64,000 nt of DNA from Hermatobates lingyangjiaoensis (GCA_026182355.1 JAPFBL010000068.1:6575001-6639000); one strand, 5' to 3'; shown: positions 1 to 16,224, numbered from the stretch's first letter. The notes: generated by a model not told the origin, from the letters alone. Numbers and translations: made by a program.

Positions 1-544
1 ATTTCGGTTTAATAATTGGTGGATATCTTTCATCCTTTATTAAATGGTAAAATTAAATATTAAAGTAGTAAACATACATTTAATACTAAATTTTTTATAA
101 ACGGTAATTAATTGTATGGAGAATCTTCACAAATTATTTATTTTGTTTGGTTACGATGGAACTTTTCCAAATGTGTGACAAAGTTAAATAATAAATTTGT
201 TTTAAATTGTTTAGTTAAAAAGTAAATATTTAGAAACTACAGTCGTTTTGACGGCGAGGTTGAAATTTGAACTGAATTGTGTCTTGTTTCTATGTGTTCT
301 TTTCTTGTAATAATCGTTTGATGTGTTGTTGTAACGGACTGTTTCATGTTTTATATATGTATATAGTTCAATAATTTCAAAAACATTAAAACTGGTCCAA
401 CAGTTTTTGTGATCTTCACAAAACTACAGTACAAAAAAGCACACACAAAAAAGAGCCTAACGAAAATTTTAGTGGAATTAATGTTTTGACGTGGGCAGTT
501 TTGGTGAACTCATGAGTAAGTCTTTCCCAATATCTATCTTTCGA
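1..544. other. AT-rich non-coding DNA
   Basis: No coding exon, RNA gene or mobile element was recognised. All frames are closed by frequent stops and the base composition is strongly AT-biased. Confidence 0.6.
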
Positions 545-712
545 AATTAACTAAAAGAAAGCAAGCAAATGAAAGCCACAAACTTACAGCCTCTAATTTT
601 TTGTTGAACCATCATCAGGAGAGAAAAAACAAGCGAGCACAGTAAACTTCGTCTCCCCATTTCTTCCCTCCTCATAGTAATTGAACAAAAATTACAGTTT
701 GTAAGTGTCTGT
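545..712. mobile_element. Penelope-like element end, family B (decayed inverted pair)
   Basis: Carries the family-B words on the minus strand (cttacagcctctaatttt, then tgaaccatcatcaggaga) followed by an inverted partial copy (aaaaattacagtttgtaagt). Better copies lie at 17.9-18.1 kb and 22.0-22.3 kb. Assignment to PLE is by similarity to those copies and to the endonuclease-bearing element at 18.2-19.3 kb. No coding capacity. Confidence 0.55.
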
Positions 713-2014
713 TTTTTCAAATGCCTGGTTTTCAACTTTATTTTTGAACTTTTATTTGGCCGATATCAGGTATCTTTTGAATTTCATATATATTATTAAT
801 CAGTCAAAAACATGTCCAGGTAACCGATGTTTTCTTTCTCAATTACAATATTTCCAAGTGGAAATACATAGAGTTTTCCAAGAAAAATATATGGAGTTTT
901 AAAAATAAAAAACATGTCTGATGAAAAAAAAATGTAGATATCTACTTCATATCAGCAGAAAATTAAATATTAAAATTAATCAAGTTGATGCTAAATATTA
1001 ATTCTTAAATATATTTATTTAATACTTACTATTTGTAGATATGTAAAGTAGTTCTCCCATCAAGTTTCTTGATGGATATTTTCATTGTTACTCTAGACTC
1101 TAGAGGATTAGTAGATTAAGTCACTTTCCCGGACCCAAAACCCCGGCTCCTAAAACGTAATTATTAACTTAACTCGATTGCCTATTAAGTAATCAAAATT
1201 AGTTAGGATTTAAAATTTATTTACAATTTTTATATTTATAATTTATTCAGATATTATTCCATTTACAATTTAACCTACCATTCCACTTCCAGAAGGTTTT
1301 AAAAATATTGAAAAGTTTTTGTTTATGTTTATTTCAGGTTGAAATGGAGTATTTTTTGTCACAACAAAGGGTAAATCCAATCCATACAGTCCTTTCTTGT
1401 GGATATTTATTCTTCTAGCTTATGTGTGCCTCTCTGCTAACACTAATATTACTTTTCCTGCACTTTTATTGCTACCCTGAATACCTGCTTGTGTTTTATT
1501 ATAGTTTTGTCAAGAAGTTTAATTTTATTTAATATTTTTTGTTCTGTTGTAAGAGTAGCTTCTTTATTGGTAATGTACTTTCACCTTCTCCTAAATTTAA
1601 TATGGAAAATTTTTTGAATTTTCTTTTTGAAAATGTAATTTACTCAATGAACTAACGTGACCTTACTTAATTTTGTTATTGAAAATAATAAACAAATGTG
1701 CTTCTTACAATGTATTTTATATTTTTGTTTATTTGTTGTATGTCATATTTCTTTCTTTTTGTATTTATAAATTGTAACATAGCTATTTCTTGTTAGCTGT
1801 GAATTCGCTTAGTTAGCTTTTGTTAAATAATATTAAATTCATAAATAATTTTTGATTTCAAAACTCAGAATATACATAATTAATTTTGCTACAAATAATA
1901 AAAATATAGAGAAACTATGATTTTAAATATATTTGCATTGTTAGTATCACAGAGGTTAATGTTCATGAAGTATTTTAAGAAAATACTGCCATAAAATAGT
2001 AGGCAACCCTTTAG
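713..2014. other. non-coding DNA
   Basis: Mostly AT-rich with no recognised gene. A 33-nt stretch at about 1338-1370 has an acceptor-like tttcag before it and gta after it. It is too short to call an exon. Confidence 0.5.
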
Positions 2015-2298
2015 GTTGCAGTAACTGTCCCAAAAGAAACACGGAGGCCGAACATTCGAGCACTTTGAACACAGATTCTACATTGGGAGTCCTAAAGTTT
2101 GCTTAACTCAAGTATATTTAGAGAAGCGATTTTTAACGTGTACCTGATATCGTACAGGCTCGGGACCGACGGCTTAACGCCTTCTCCGAGGAACGATGTG
2201 CTCAGATTTATTCACCTCCCACTTAGAGTCAGGTAGGTATCGAACCCAGGACCTACTAGATCAGAGACGAGTACGTTAACCACTGAGCTGACCTGGCC
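2015..2298 (-). mobile_element. tRNA-derived SINE
   Basis: Read on the minus strand, the 5' end is tRNA-like: an internal promoter box A (agctcagtggtta, around 2277-2290) and box B (ggttcgatacc, 2236-2246) at tRNA spacing. These would recruit TFIIIC and RNA polymerase III. A tRNA-unrelated body follows, containing gttaagccgtcggtcccg. A second, diverged copy of the same body lies on the plus strand at 33316-33612, which shows it is a dispersed family. SINEs have no protein and depend on a LINE for mobilisation; which one is not visible here. Confidence 0.85.
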
Positions 2299-5270
<2,972 letters not shown>

Positions 5271-5500
5271 AACACACAGAGTAAAAAAACACTCCATCTC
5301 AAATTTTCGGAAAATCTATCTTCAGGAGAAAAGAGTGAGGGAAACCAAGCACACCTGAAATGCAGAGGCAGGTGCTTGGCTTCCCTCTCTCTTTTCTCCT
5401 GAAGACGGATGTGTGTCAGTTATATGTGCGTTTCATTACTCTGTATTTTACGCTTTTTCGTATTTATGCCCAGTCCGGATCGTGTTTTCCGATTTTAAAA
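5271..5500. mobile_element. Penelope-like element end, family B, inverted pair
   Basis: Two head-to-head copies of the family-B end. The left arm is on the minus strand (cacagagtaaaaaaacactcc, tcttcaggagaaaagag). The right arm is on the plus strand (cttttctcctgaagacggat, followed by cattactctgta). They are separated by about 30 bp that include gcagaggcaggtgcttgg. The left arm keeps both the CUGAAGA and GAAA boxes; the right arm has lost GAAA. An ORF across the junction is incidental. Confidence 0.7.
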
Positions 5501-8468
5501 TCTGTATATACGTATGATATAAAGAGCAAAGTTTATACCTCATTTTAACATTTCAAAATGAGACTTCTACCGTTGAATAAGTAAGGGTTTTCATAATGCA
5601 TATTTATAACAATCGTCAGTTATAAGAAATAGTCCGTTATAAAAAGAAGTTCAGATACCACTAGTTTATTTAGTTCCCAAACATCTACTCATGAACGAGT
5701 TGCTCTTCTATATTCTTCTCTAAAAGTCAAAGAAACAACGAAGTGATGAACTTGATTCATCCGCCTAATCTTTCTGCAATAATTTTAGAATTTGTAGATC
5801 TTTCTCTTTTTTGTTTAAAAATGACCATCTGCAATCGTTTTTAAAAATTTGAAATTCGTTTCCCTTGCTTTCATTTAAAGTAAGTCTTACCAATTCAATT
5901 GAAATTGATTAAATTTCAATTAATTCAATTAATTGATTCAATTAATCAACTGAAGTTGATTAAATTCAACTGAAATTTGGTTTTTGAAAGATTTTTTTTT
6001 GATACGTAGGTAATGGTAGAGCTCTTAACATCATTTATTATTATTCATCACGAATGAACTATTAAAGTAAGTTGTGCAAAATATCTATAAAAATACATCT
6101 ATAGTCAGTAGACTAACTGCATTACTATGAAAATTGGACCCAGCAGAATATCTACATCTTGTCAACACTACTGGAGGCTTTGGTGGCTATAGATCGGTAA
6201 ACAAAAACGAAAATTTACTAGTTGATTTTTTTCCCATATGGGAGGACGGGAATAGAAATCGTACATATTACTGATTGAATAGTATGTGCATTTAATTCTC
6301 ATAAACTCAAGATATATAGATAGATAACCTATAAACCAATATTTGGTAATAGAATATACAATCAATTTAGTCATAAGGTATGATAACTTCATGTAAAATG
6401 TTATTTTCAAGTCAAGAGGGCGATAATAGCATATCTGAAAGTATTAATTTTTCCCTTACATTCGTCTAAAGTGGAGTGAAATTAAACCATTCGAATTAGA
6501 ACATGAGTATGATTCAACGAAAAACTGTCAAACACTCCAAAGTCTAGTGAAAATCTTGTAAAAAAGATAATATACGAAATGAAGAGATTACTTATCTGAA
6601 AGGAACTAAATAAAGCAAAAACAAAGGTTTCCTTATTAAAAACAAATATCATTTTTATAAATAAAATTGAACGTTTGAATACAAAGCTAAAAACAACAAA
6701 CTCTTTCATAACTTGTTTTTTTCTTGAAAACCAATTTCTGTTGAACGGAGGAAATATTGAATTAAAAATATTTCTCAATCCAGTGAGTGAAAAATGTTAT
6801 TATACCGTTATTTCTTTATACCATAAAATGATTAATATCATCATTACAACAAAACCTTTTTTGTTGAATTGCACCTAATTAATAAACAATTATTGCTATT
6901 TTTATTTATAGTGTCCAAACATTAGGCAGTCCAGGTGTATTTTAAAATTCAAAAGGAATAAAATTCTTGAATTTACTTCTTTTAGGTTACTTATTAGCCT
7001 TCATATTATTCTATACATATATTTGTTTATAAATTGTTTAACAAAATTCTTTCAACTATCATATTTTACAATACTGCTCAATACATCATTAATTTTACTA
7101 TTGAATAATTTTAATGTAAGTTTATATATACTTCAAAAAATAATATTTAATAACTTCATAATAACACATAAATACTGAAAAAACTCTTTTCAATATTTTG
7201 ATAGCTGCTGCAAGCAGGAGGAGGTATTCATGATTTCATGATTAGTCATAACTTTAAAGTCTCAGTTTATGCATATATTGATATGAATACTCATTTCGTT
7301 ATCCACTTGTTTTCCAGTGTACTAATGATTCTGACGTATTGTAGAGTTGAATAAACTTAGCCATGTTTTAATCTTACTTAGTTTGATTTATGTATTCAAA
7401 TACATATATGAGTATAATTTATGTTTTAGTAAATAAGAATTTAACAATAACAACGCCAAATGGAAGTATAAATTTAAGCTGTGCCTTGGATTGGGACTAA
7501 TAAGTTTCCAGCAAGGTGGGTCCTCGTGAGAGTCAGCAAGTGAATGCCAGCCATTCACTCAATTTGCCCGTCTGGAGAACACTACTACATGACACAAGGA
7601 TTTGAGTTCCCTTTCTCAATTTTCTACTGTTTTTTGGATATTGAAATGCAGTTAACTGATATAATCATGCCAGATATATTAAAAAATAAATGGATATAAT
7701 TAGTTAATTAAAAAGGGTCAGTATTAAGGAAGAATATAGATTGAACTGTTGGAGTAAAGTCCCTTTGACTATTATACTTGTAACTGACTTTTTGAGCCTT
7801 CAGCAAGAGAAACTAGTTAATATTATCTCCTCCTATTTACCGCTATTATAATAAAGTTAACGGAATTATTTGTTTTTTATTGTCATTATCAATTTGAAAA
7901 TAACTTTTCAAACAAAACTTTGTGCGATGGGTATTTGCTGTTCCCCATTCCAAAATGGAATTGTCTAAAACTAGTGTTAAAATTAATTCAACCTAATAAA
8001 GTCAAGTAGTTCAAACATATCGAACATATATTATAACAAACATATATTATAAATATGTCTAAAATATCCGAATAAAGGTAGCTGTTTTATTCAATGCTGC
8101 CGATCCTATTGTATTCAAAAAGCTATTACATTCACTAAATAAAGAAAGGAAAAAAGTTTTTAGGTCATTTCACCTGATTCATGAATTATATTTGTTATTA
8201 AATGTAGTAGCATTTTTGTAATGATACTTTATATTTTAATAGTCTTTTAAAAATAAAGGTAAATACTATATGAACAAGAAAGAATAAAATAAATGTATAC
8301 TAAATTTTACCTTAAAAAAATAACGGTTTTAATTTAAATCTATATCAATATTTAGATGAAAACATAACTGATTTCTTCAAAAATATATCTACTTTTAAGT
8401 ATTTGGTTTTAGAGAGATTTTATTGATTATTTTTTTGAAAAAATTAATATTGTGTTTTTCGATTACAG
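5501..8468. other. non-coding DNA upstream of the glycine-rich gene
   Basis: Mostly AT-rich. At 7467-7474 there is a TATAAATT box in a locally GC-richer patch (about 7450-7620), roughly 1 kb upstream of the glycine-rich exon. It is a possible promoter for that gene, but no start codon or first exon with a matching splice phase was found. Confidence 0.4.
5889..5980. repeat. AT-rich minisatellite with self-complementary units
   Basis: Degenerate reiterations of a unit like ttgattaaatttcaa and its own complement (for example tcaattgaaattgattaaa, then ttgattcaattaatcaa). Each unit is partly palindromic. Confidence 0.6.
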
Positions 8469-8863
8469 CAAAGACTCTCTCCGGCCAATACAACTACGAC
8501 ATACAACACGGATATCATGGAGGAGTCGGGGGAAGCGCACACCCTCATGGATATGGAGGCTTTGGCACCCACGGGCATGGTCTAGGGTACAAAGGCTATG
8601 GCTTACATGGTGCTGGTTTTGGACTCAGTGGTGTTGGATATGGTGGTCTTGGAGGATATGCTGCTCATGGAGGCTTTGGTCCCTATGGAGGACCTGGAGG
8701 CTACGCTGGATATGCTGGCCATGGTGGCTATGGTGGGTATGGTGGGCTAGGATATGCTGGATTAGGCGGCCATTTGGGATATGGAGGTCATGGTCATGCA
8801 ACAAGCTATGCCAATGGAAATCTCTACAGCAGTGGACACCATGGCGCCTATCATCATTGGTAG
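8469..8863 (+). CDS. glycine/tyrosine/histidine-rich secreted structural (cuticle-type) protein, terminal exon
   Basis: This terminal exon encodes about 131 residues dominated by Gly, Tyr, His, Ala and Leu, with repeated GYGG, GGYGGYGG, AGHGG and GLGY words, ending GAYHHW. Low-complexity proteins of this kind are typical of arthropod cuticle (also some shell or silk matrices) and work extracellularly. The open frame reaches back to 8423 only through a TTG codon. The sequence tttttcgattacag ending at 8468 is a good 3' splice site, so the real exon begins at 8469 with two bases of a split codon (phase 1, then AAG ACT CTC). An upstream exon carrying ATG and signal peptide must exist; I could not identify it. 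Codon third positions mix T and A, and the exon is much more GC-rich than its flanks. A second open frame over the same bases, rich in Trp and Arg, is a shadow of the GG-rich codons. The specific family is uncertain. Confidence 0.8.
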
Positions 8864-8893
8864 AGGAGTTATTATGTTACCATATTTGTGAAA

Positions 8894-8899
8894 AATAAA
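8894..8899 (+). terminator. polyadenylation signal AATAAA of the glycine-rich gene
   Basis: AATAAA lies 31 bases after the stop codon and is followed by a T-rich run, consistent with a short 3' UTR. Confidence 0.75.
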
Positions 8900-11800
8900 C
8901 TGTTTTTTTATATATATGTTTGCATGAATTTCTTCTAATATAATAAATCCTGTTCCAATGAACCTTGATTGCCCCCAGTGATAAACTGAGTTTTTGGTTC
9001 GTTATACCTACCTAGCACTCTTAAGAAACTATCAATCCACGGTGACGGGGCTGCAATCCTAGGAGTGTCTTTCCTTTTCCTTCTACTCTTTTTGGTCCAT
9101 TCTTTCTCCATTTCAGGTCAACACTCCTGCTCGTCATGCAGACAAATTCGTAGTCTTATCAGGTTGAGAATAGATTTCTGAACTTAGCTTCATGTCTCAC
9201 TGACTTGAGATGTTATTTATCTTATCGATGTACCAGCTATCTCTACCAATGAGTAACGAAGACAAATTGGTAAGTGTTCTTGACCAAGTACTCTTGAGGT
9301 GGGCCTTGAAAAGTTAATTTCCTCTTCAGGGTGGACGACATAATACTTATGGATCTTAATGTAATTTTTAAACTATTGAGTCAACAATCTGTAATTTTAT
9401 AAATTGTTTTGAAAAATAAACAGTGAATGAATATGAATGGTATATACCTTTAAGACTTACACATTTAGAGATTCTTTAAAATAATCTCTTTAAATATGTT
9501 AAGTAAATTATATTACTGTATAATAGTAATTAAAATGACAGATTTTAAGTATCAAATAAGTTGGGGAAGAAGGTAAGGTTTGTTGAGATGGGATATCTAA
9601 ATCATTAAAAAAAGTTTTAAAATCAAGAAACTAATTGGAACTTTTTTTATGGTTGGTGAGATGAATATAAGATGCATTTGTAAGATTCCAGTAGATTTTT
9701 GCAAAAAGGTATTGTTTATTGACTTCATAGTACTTCCAAAAATCTAAATTATACTTACTTTTATTACATCTAAAATTTTCTTATTCATTTACACCACTAT
9801 GAAAAATTTCACAACTATTTTTTTGAAAATAGGAAAGTCTGAGTCCAAGAGATCTTAAAGTTTTATGTTCTAACATAAACTAGTTGGTGAATGCTAGTAA
9901 ACGCAGTTTCACTTCGTAAATTAACCTTTGGCATACCAAAATACATATTTACTAATTGTAATATTAGTGTTAGAAAAAAGTTTGTTTTATTAATTGGCCA
10001 CAATGTTTTGCGACATCATATTACTCTCTGTGTCTGAGATTTTTAGCTGGCTAAAAGAATTTCTTACCTACTCCGTCTGCCTGTGAAATATTATTTTCAT
10101 GTGTTTCGTCTTTGGCTGTGGTTTTATTTCTGCAAAACTTGATATTTACAGAAGGTTTGTTTTTGATTCTAAAACGGAATTTTTATTTGTGTGTCACTCT
10201 TATCTGCCCTTTATCCTTATTTCCCTCCTCCTTAAATCCAGAATATCATAATATTTACAGTGCTACGCCTGACAGCATTTTTGTCTGTCTACACTCGTTC
10301 TAGGCACCTTTCCTCTGTTTTCTTCATGATCCAATCATCAATTAAACTCTTGAAAAAGTTGGATATGGAAAAAGGTTTCCTCCTGCTTCACTCTAATCTC
10401 TCTGTATATTTTTCTGGTTATTGCTGTTGAAACGACGTTTTAATGAACAACCAGTACTTATACAATGTTTTACAAATCATAAAACATAATTAAATCATAG
10501 CAGTAACTAAGATCTCTTGATCAGTAGTGAGTCTGAACAAGATGACTGACAATTATTTGTTAATCAAATCACTGAATGAGTTTCATCCCATTGATTATCT
10601 GTGGTATCATTACCAGGACTTGCTAGTGATACTTGTAAATTATGAGTGCCACAGAGGTTAGTAAACATCGTATTTCAAAAATCCATCATACCTCGTAAAT
10701 TGGTGTTGTAGCTGACCAACCGGTTTTGCACGTTGTGAATCTTTAAGTGGGATTGATAATTCGACTTCCTGTCGAAGGATGCTCGGTATAACTACCAATT
10801 AAACAAGTGATAGCCAATATATTCATACATTTTCTATCATTATTATTAGTTTTATTTTAATTATCTAATATCATTCTTTTACAATTGAAATTGTCAATGT
10901 CATGTCTGTCCTCTCTGGTTGGTAAATGATAATGTACCTAAACTAGTGATAAATTATAAACGCAAGGATTTCTTGGTACAACAGGATAAATGATCATTTG
11001 TCCTCCATCTAACATTAAAAATACAATACCTCTCGTAGCATATTTTAAGGTGTGGGTCTTTCTAAATCAAAGGTGGAAGCTTTCTAAATCAAAAGAAGAA
11101 TCTAGTCTTTTATATTGACAAGTGAAAAAATGAAGAATTAAACAGTAAAAGATGGATACCGAAACTATTTAAAATGATTTTCCATTATCTTTGATAGTGG
11201 ATTTCTTGTAGAAAAAGAGAGTGTTTACTTTCCTGGGGTTTATTACATATATAGTTATAACAATATTTTTTAATATTATAATTGAATGAAATATTTCATG
11301 TTCCATTTATACTTATTTAATAAAAAGTTATTCATCTTATTTTAATTTAGAAATGTGCTTTATTCAAAATGGTAATGTGTGGAGTATTAAATTTTGTATT
11401 CAGCATGCATATTGGCTGGTTTTGTTTTATTGTAAATATTTAGTTTCTCTATGAAAATATTTTTTGAAATATCAGCTCATATTACGAAATGACAGACGAT
11501 ACGGCTTTATCAGTGAGTAAATTTGTAGCTATCATAATTGACAGTTAAAATATAATCCTTTGATACCATTGATCAATAATCCCTCAGTTACCCAAAACCC
11601 TATTTTTCATCTGTCAAATACCCATCAATATTTATTATCTAATTTACATTCAATATCTACTTACGTTTATAGGCAGGATAAAGTAATTTCACAATTCCAC
11701 CTCCCCATAGTTTAGAATGAAAAACACAGAAAAATGTTTAACTATTTCTCAATGTTATATGATTCATAACGAACTATTATTTGTTGTTATTTAAAGATTT

Positions 11801-12039
11801 AAATAACTATTCCAATGAATGACAAATATACACATATACCATCGTTTATTAGATTTCTATCTTATTTTACGTACTTGTTATTTGTATGTCTTCATTTTCA
11901 TAAATTGTCTTTTTATATTCTCTGCATGCGAAATATAGAAGTAAGTCAATATTTTTCTATTGAGTTTTCAACTGATATGTATGTTCTGTTGTCCCCTCAA
12001 TTCAATAAGAAAACAGGTTTCGCAAATTGGTCTGTGTGA
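8900..12039. other. non-coding DNA
   Basis: Two GC-richer patches (about 9010-9340 and 10560-10800) may be old unrecognised repeats. No reading frame of interest is seen in either. The rest is AT-rich. Confidence 0.45.
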
Positions 12040-12990
12040 GTGAGTGAGTGCGTTTTTTTTCCTCAAGGGCAAATCCCTGCCATGAGGGAATTTATTTCAC
12101 CAGAATTATCTGCTTAAATAAATGCATACATTATATTAAATATTGTTATTTTTGTATTATTTGTTTTCTAAAATTATATTTTACAACTTTTGTTTTACGA
12201 AATATTTATATTCCGTATATTTATTTTCTTTACTTGTTCATAGAATTATATATAATATTTTCATTGTTTTAATTATTATATATAAATTTAATAATGCTAA
12301 TTATGTTCAATTTTACATACTCTTCACATCATTTTAATTTCTTCTTTATGTAGATTATATTAACATTTATAAATCTAAAATAGTTATATATGCATATTTC
12401 ACAAAAGACTCAAATCGTTGAGTTATTTCTTTATTTACGAGGTCTTGCTTTGACGGAGGTCTTTCCCTCTTCTAAATAGTTCTTTACATAGTTCAGTCCT
12501 TTTGTATTCTATATAATAAAAACTTTTTGTATGACTCGTAGTCATATATAAGGTATTCTACTCTTTGTGAGTCATTTCCTATACAGTTACAATATTCAAT
12601 TCGATGAAGGTATTTTTTGAAGTTTCTGTACCCCATGTAGATTTTTTCCCTCATCTTATGAGGAAGGTTTTTAGGGAACAACCGTTTGCTTATTGTAGGG
12701 GAAGTGCACTTTGTTTGCTTTGCGTTCGTTGTGCCTCACAAAATCTCTGGCTTCTCGTTCTTGCCCATTTATGTAGACATGAGTATGGATAAACATTATA
12801 CTCTGGACTGATTGCTCAGTCTGGTGATGCTTCTTTTGCTATTTGGTTGGCTCCTTTATTCCCTACAATAACTATATGTGCGTTTACCCATGGAAATACG
12901 ATTTTAATCAGGTTGCTTAAACCTCTCCACGCTACCACTATTTTTAATTTAATAGGTTGGTGATTCATATTGTTATTTTATAGATGTTTT
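12040..12990 (-). mobile_element. decayed non-LTR retrotransposon (RNase-H-bearing LINE, R1/I-like), 3' part
   Basis: Minus-strand translation gives a clear RNase H segment (WVNAHIVIVGNKGANQIAK, 12819-12905), matching the WVKAHVGIxGNExADxLAK signature of LINE RNase H domains. Farther 3' comes the post-RNase-H motif NFKKYLHRI followed by a remnant of the zinc-knuckle/His region (VEYLIYDYE, 12493-12636), then an AT-rich 3' UTR. The 3' end (ccctcatggcaggg at about 12070-12083, minus sense) recurs at 40.4 kb. Several frameshifts and stops and at least one internal deletion separate the blocks, so nothing functional remains. The N-terminal endonuclease and reverse transcriptase are absent, as expected of a 5'-truncated copy. 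Confidence 0.8.
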
Positions 12991-13085
12991 ATTTTCCGTA
13001 TTCATTTAATGGTTATTTTTTTATTTAACTGATTTATAGTGCTAAAATTTCAGTCTGGTTGTTTGAGCATCCTTTATTTAATCAA

Positions 13086-13091
13086 GTGTGG

Positions 13092-13135
<44 letters not shown>
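13086..13135. repeat. (GT)n microsatellite
   Basis: About 22 GT units with a degenerate continuation to about 13165. Confidence 0.95.
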
Positions 13136-13138
<3 letters not shown>

Positions 13139-13165
13139 TATGTGTGTTTGTGTGTGCACGTGCCT

Positions 13166-15960
13166 CTGTATATTGCTTGTGAGCTAGACATATCACTAAC
13201 GAAAAGAGTTATAATTAGGAAATTTCATGTTTTGAAGCAATGTTAGCCTTTTAAAAAAAATTGCGGCACCAATACTGCACATTTTTTAAGGTACACTAAC
13301 TGAAAAGATATCAGTTTTTTGCGGATTGGTAAAAATTTATAGTCTTTGATCAAAATCACTTTACATCTGACTTGGTGGTCAATATTTATTATGAAGAGGT
13401 GAAACATTGTATTTTAGTATCAAAGTTTAGCAAACTGCCAAGGAGGTAAGATAAATTAGCTTTTAAAGAGATACTAATTTCGTTGACAGGGATATTAAAC
13501 AAAAGGAGGTAAAATATATGAAATAATATTAATATTAATCTAAATAATTTTAACTGTTGGACATGAAATATAGAATTAGAGTAACCTGCAGAAGTACATG
13601 AGCATGTTTCTATTTTTCCTCCAGCTTTCATGGTTAGAATAGAGTAAAGCTCTGTTCGTGAGTTCTAAATCCAAATGGTGTTATAAAGACTTGATTATTT
13701 AAGTCGTTTCTGTGGAATTTATATTTTTTTGTTTAAATTATTAGTATTTCGATTATTCAAATCATTAATTTTAGTCAAGTTATAATCAGTAATTCATTAA
13801 AATGTAAAGTTGTAAATTTATAATGTGCTACAGAAAATTCAGGTGGCGCCTGATATAATTTTTTTTTTTTGGAAAATATTAAGAAGAAATGAGATTCTCT
13901 TTAGAAAAATATCTCAAATAATATTACCTTAACTAATTTGAAATTTCGCATTCGTCGTTACCTAATTAAGCAGGCAGCTTGGAACACAAAATATTTATAT
14001 AGAGTACTGAACATCCGAAATGACGTATTACATGAAACTGTAAAAAAATTGGAACTGTGAATGTAATTTCATAAATTAGGCAAGCTATCAGATACGTAAA
14101 TTGGAGTCCTATTTTTGTTTAAATTAATGTTATTAAACATATTTTAATGAAATTATTATTTCTATTATTTTAAATCCAATAAGCAACAAGAATGAGATTT
14201 TCAACCAACGATTTAAGATCACTAATTACAATTACTTTGGTATCGCCAATGGTAGAAGTCAAGATGATAATTTTATCGTATGGAACTATTATTTTGTTAT
14301 TTACCCGATTCTGGAGCCCCGCCACTACAGGTCTCATAACCAATGGATTCTTATCATGCAAAAGGCGGAATAATTATACGTGTTGATGTAGGACACCTTT
14401 CATCATTTGCTGTCTCTTTGGCACTTCATCTTTTGTTTGCCTTAATAGAAAATGTTTAATACGGTTTGAATTACCCACAAATTTCATATTTAAGTTCCAG
14501 AGCACCCTGTAAGTTTTTTTTTGGAGGCCTCATTTTATTTCCAACAAAATTTGTATAAATCTCATCACAGACTAATGATTGCCGTAATTCCGTCTTTTTA
14601 ATTAATTTCATCTGGATATCGTAGGATTGAGTAAAAATACTACTTTATTGTAAAATAAAAAAACTGAAAATATTTGTTTATTTTTCAAGAACTAATTGTA
14701 TTTTAAAGAGTTTTGAAGCAGATATGCATATTAAACAAAAAAATAGAAGGATATAAGTAATAAATATTGAATGAAGAGGATTGATTGAAGTTATCGGCAG
14801 AAATGAAAACATTCTGCTTGAGGTAAATACCAATATACCTATCATTTAGCAGAGTACCTGTGATAATAAAAGACAGCTGTCACATTTTCAATATATTACG
14901 ATGAATCTTTTATTTAGTTAATTATATTAGACTTTATAATTTGTTAAATAGTAGTTATTAAAAAAGTTGCAACTTTAAAATGACAGTAGCGCGACTTCGC
15001 CCACTAGAAATCTTAATAATATTTATGATTTAATTTTAAAATTGATGATGAATTTGATACTTGGACTTTATATTTTAAGTTCATACTTCTGTATTTTATT
15101 CTTTCATTTGGTAGCTAACTTGAATAATTCATTATATGAGAACGTGATTGAACAAATTTTGGTACTAGTTTGTTTATTTCAGTTAATAAATAATTGAAAG
15201 GTCTCAGTGAAACATTTACTTCCATATTAGTAACATAAATCATTTCTTAATGATGATCTATGAAATTAAAATAAAAACTTATTTAATTGGGGAAATACAA
15301 ATAAAACAAAACGTTTCGTCTGAACATTGAAAACAATTAGTTAAAAACTTGGAAAAGGTTTTTAGCATACTTTGGCAATATTTTCAAGTTTTTTTGTTGT
15401 TTTTTTTTAGTTTTAAATTAGAATAATGAAGACATCCATCAGTGAGACTAATTTGAATAATTGTTTGGCTTATTGCCTTGCCTAATGGAGCCCATTACAG
15501 AGGGTATTGTTTACACTATTTTGACTGCAGTATTGGGTCGAGACCAGCGAAACGTTTCTCTCTCTCTTTACCAGAATGAAAAGCCATCTGCCACATATAT
15601 TACTCTATTGTTTCAAAAATGATGAGACTGCTCTAAGTACGTCCATTGTTTTTCTTTTCTTTGTCAAAAAAACAAACAAAAAAAGCCTTCCTTTGTTTAT
15701 TCCAAGAGTTTATATAACAACTGCTGTCACTACAGTACGACCTGATGCTCCAAGTGTGCTAAACTCTTGGTTTAGATGACCAAGTGTCCGGTCACTAAAT
15801 AAATTAAAAACAGTTTCTCTGTTCAGGAGAAATTATCTACTACAGTTATGCGAAAAGAATAAAATATTTTTTTAAGAAAAGGAAATTAAATCACAACTTT
15901 TTCGTTCGTATATGCATGCATACACTTTTCAATCCTTTCATACTGTACCAAGTGTTGCGT
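13166..15960. other. non-coding DNA
   Basis: AT-rich. Overlapping short ORFs on both strands at 14170-14386 have no recognisable domain or splice context and are probably chance. Confidence 0.5.
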
Positions 15961-16072
15961 ATGTATATCTATATATCAATGATCAAATAACAATATAAAA
16001 TGGGAATGAGATCTATATATCTCTATATATGTATAGATATGTAGATCTATATATATATATATATATATATAT

Positions 16073-16224
16073 GATCAAACCATCAAACGAAAAGGAAAAA
16101 AAGACTAAGATCCTTCAACCGTAACAAGTGGTCTTCGTCAGAGTCAAAAATCTAACTGCCAAAGACCGCTTGCTACGGTTGAAAGATCTTAGTCTTTTTT
16201 CGCTTTGCATTTTGTGGTTTGATC
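16073..16224. mobile_element. Penelope-like element end, family A, inverted pair 1
   Basis: The left arm (gatcaaaccat, agactaagatccttcaaccg, ggtcttcgtcagagtc) is mirrored by the right arm (aagaccgcttgctacggttg, aaagatcttagtc, tggtttgatc). Both sides meet (TA)n tracts. Each arm contains a hammerhead-like core, but the right arm has lost its CUGACGA box near the centre. Confidence 0.75.

Noticed and set aside
1338..1370. Possible micro-exon between tttcag and gtaaat
   Set aside because: Only 33 nt with no linked exon. Acceptor- and donor-like words are common in this AT-rich sequence.
2236..2298. A genuine tRNA gene on the minus strand
   Set aside because: Boxes A and B are present, but the sequence runs into a SINE body that recurs at 33.3 kb, so it is a SINE head.
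8452..8898. Trp/Arg-rich ORF overlapping the glycine-rich exon
   Set aside because: It is the +1 shadow of GGN and TAY codons. The Gly-rich frame has the splice acceptor, the stop and the poly(A) signal in the right places.
14170..14386. Overlapping ORFs on both strands
   Set aside because: No domain, splice or codon-bias support; mutual antisense openness is expected by chance here.
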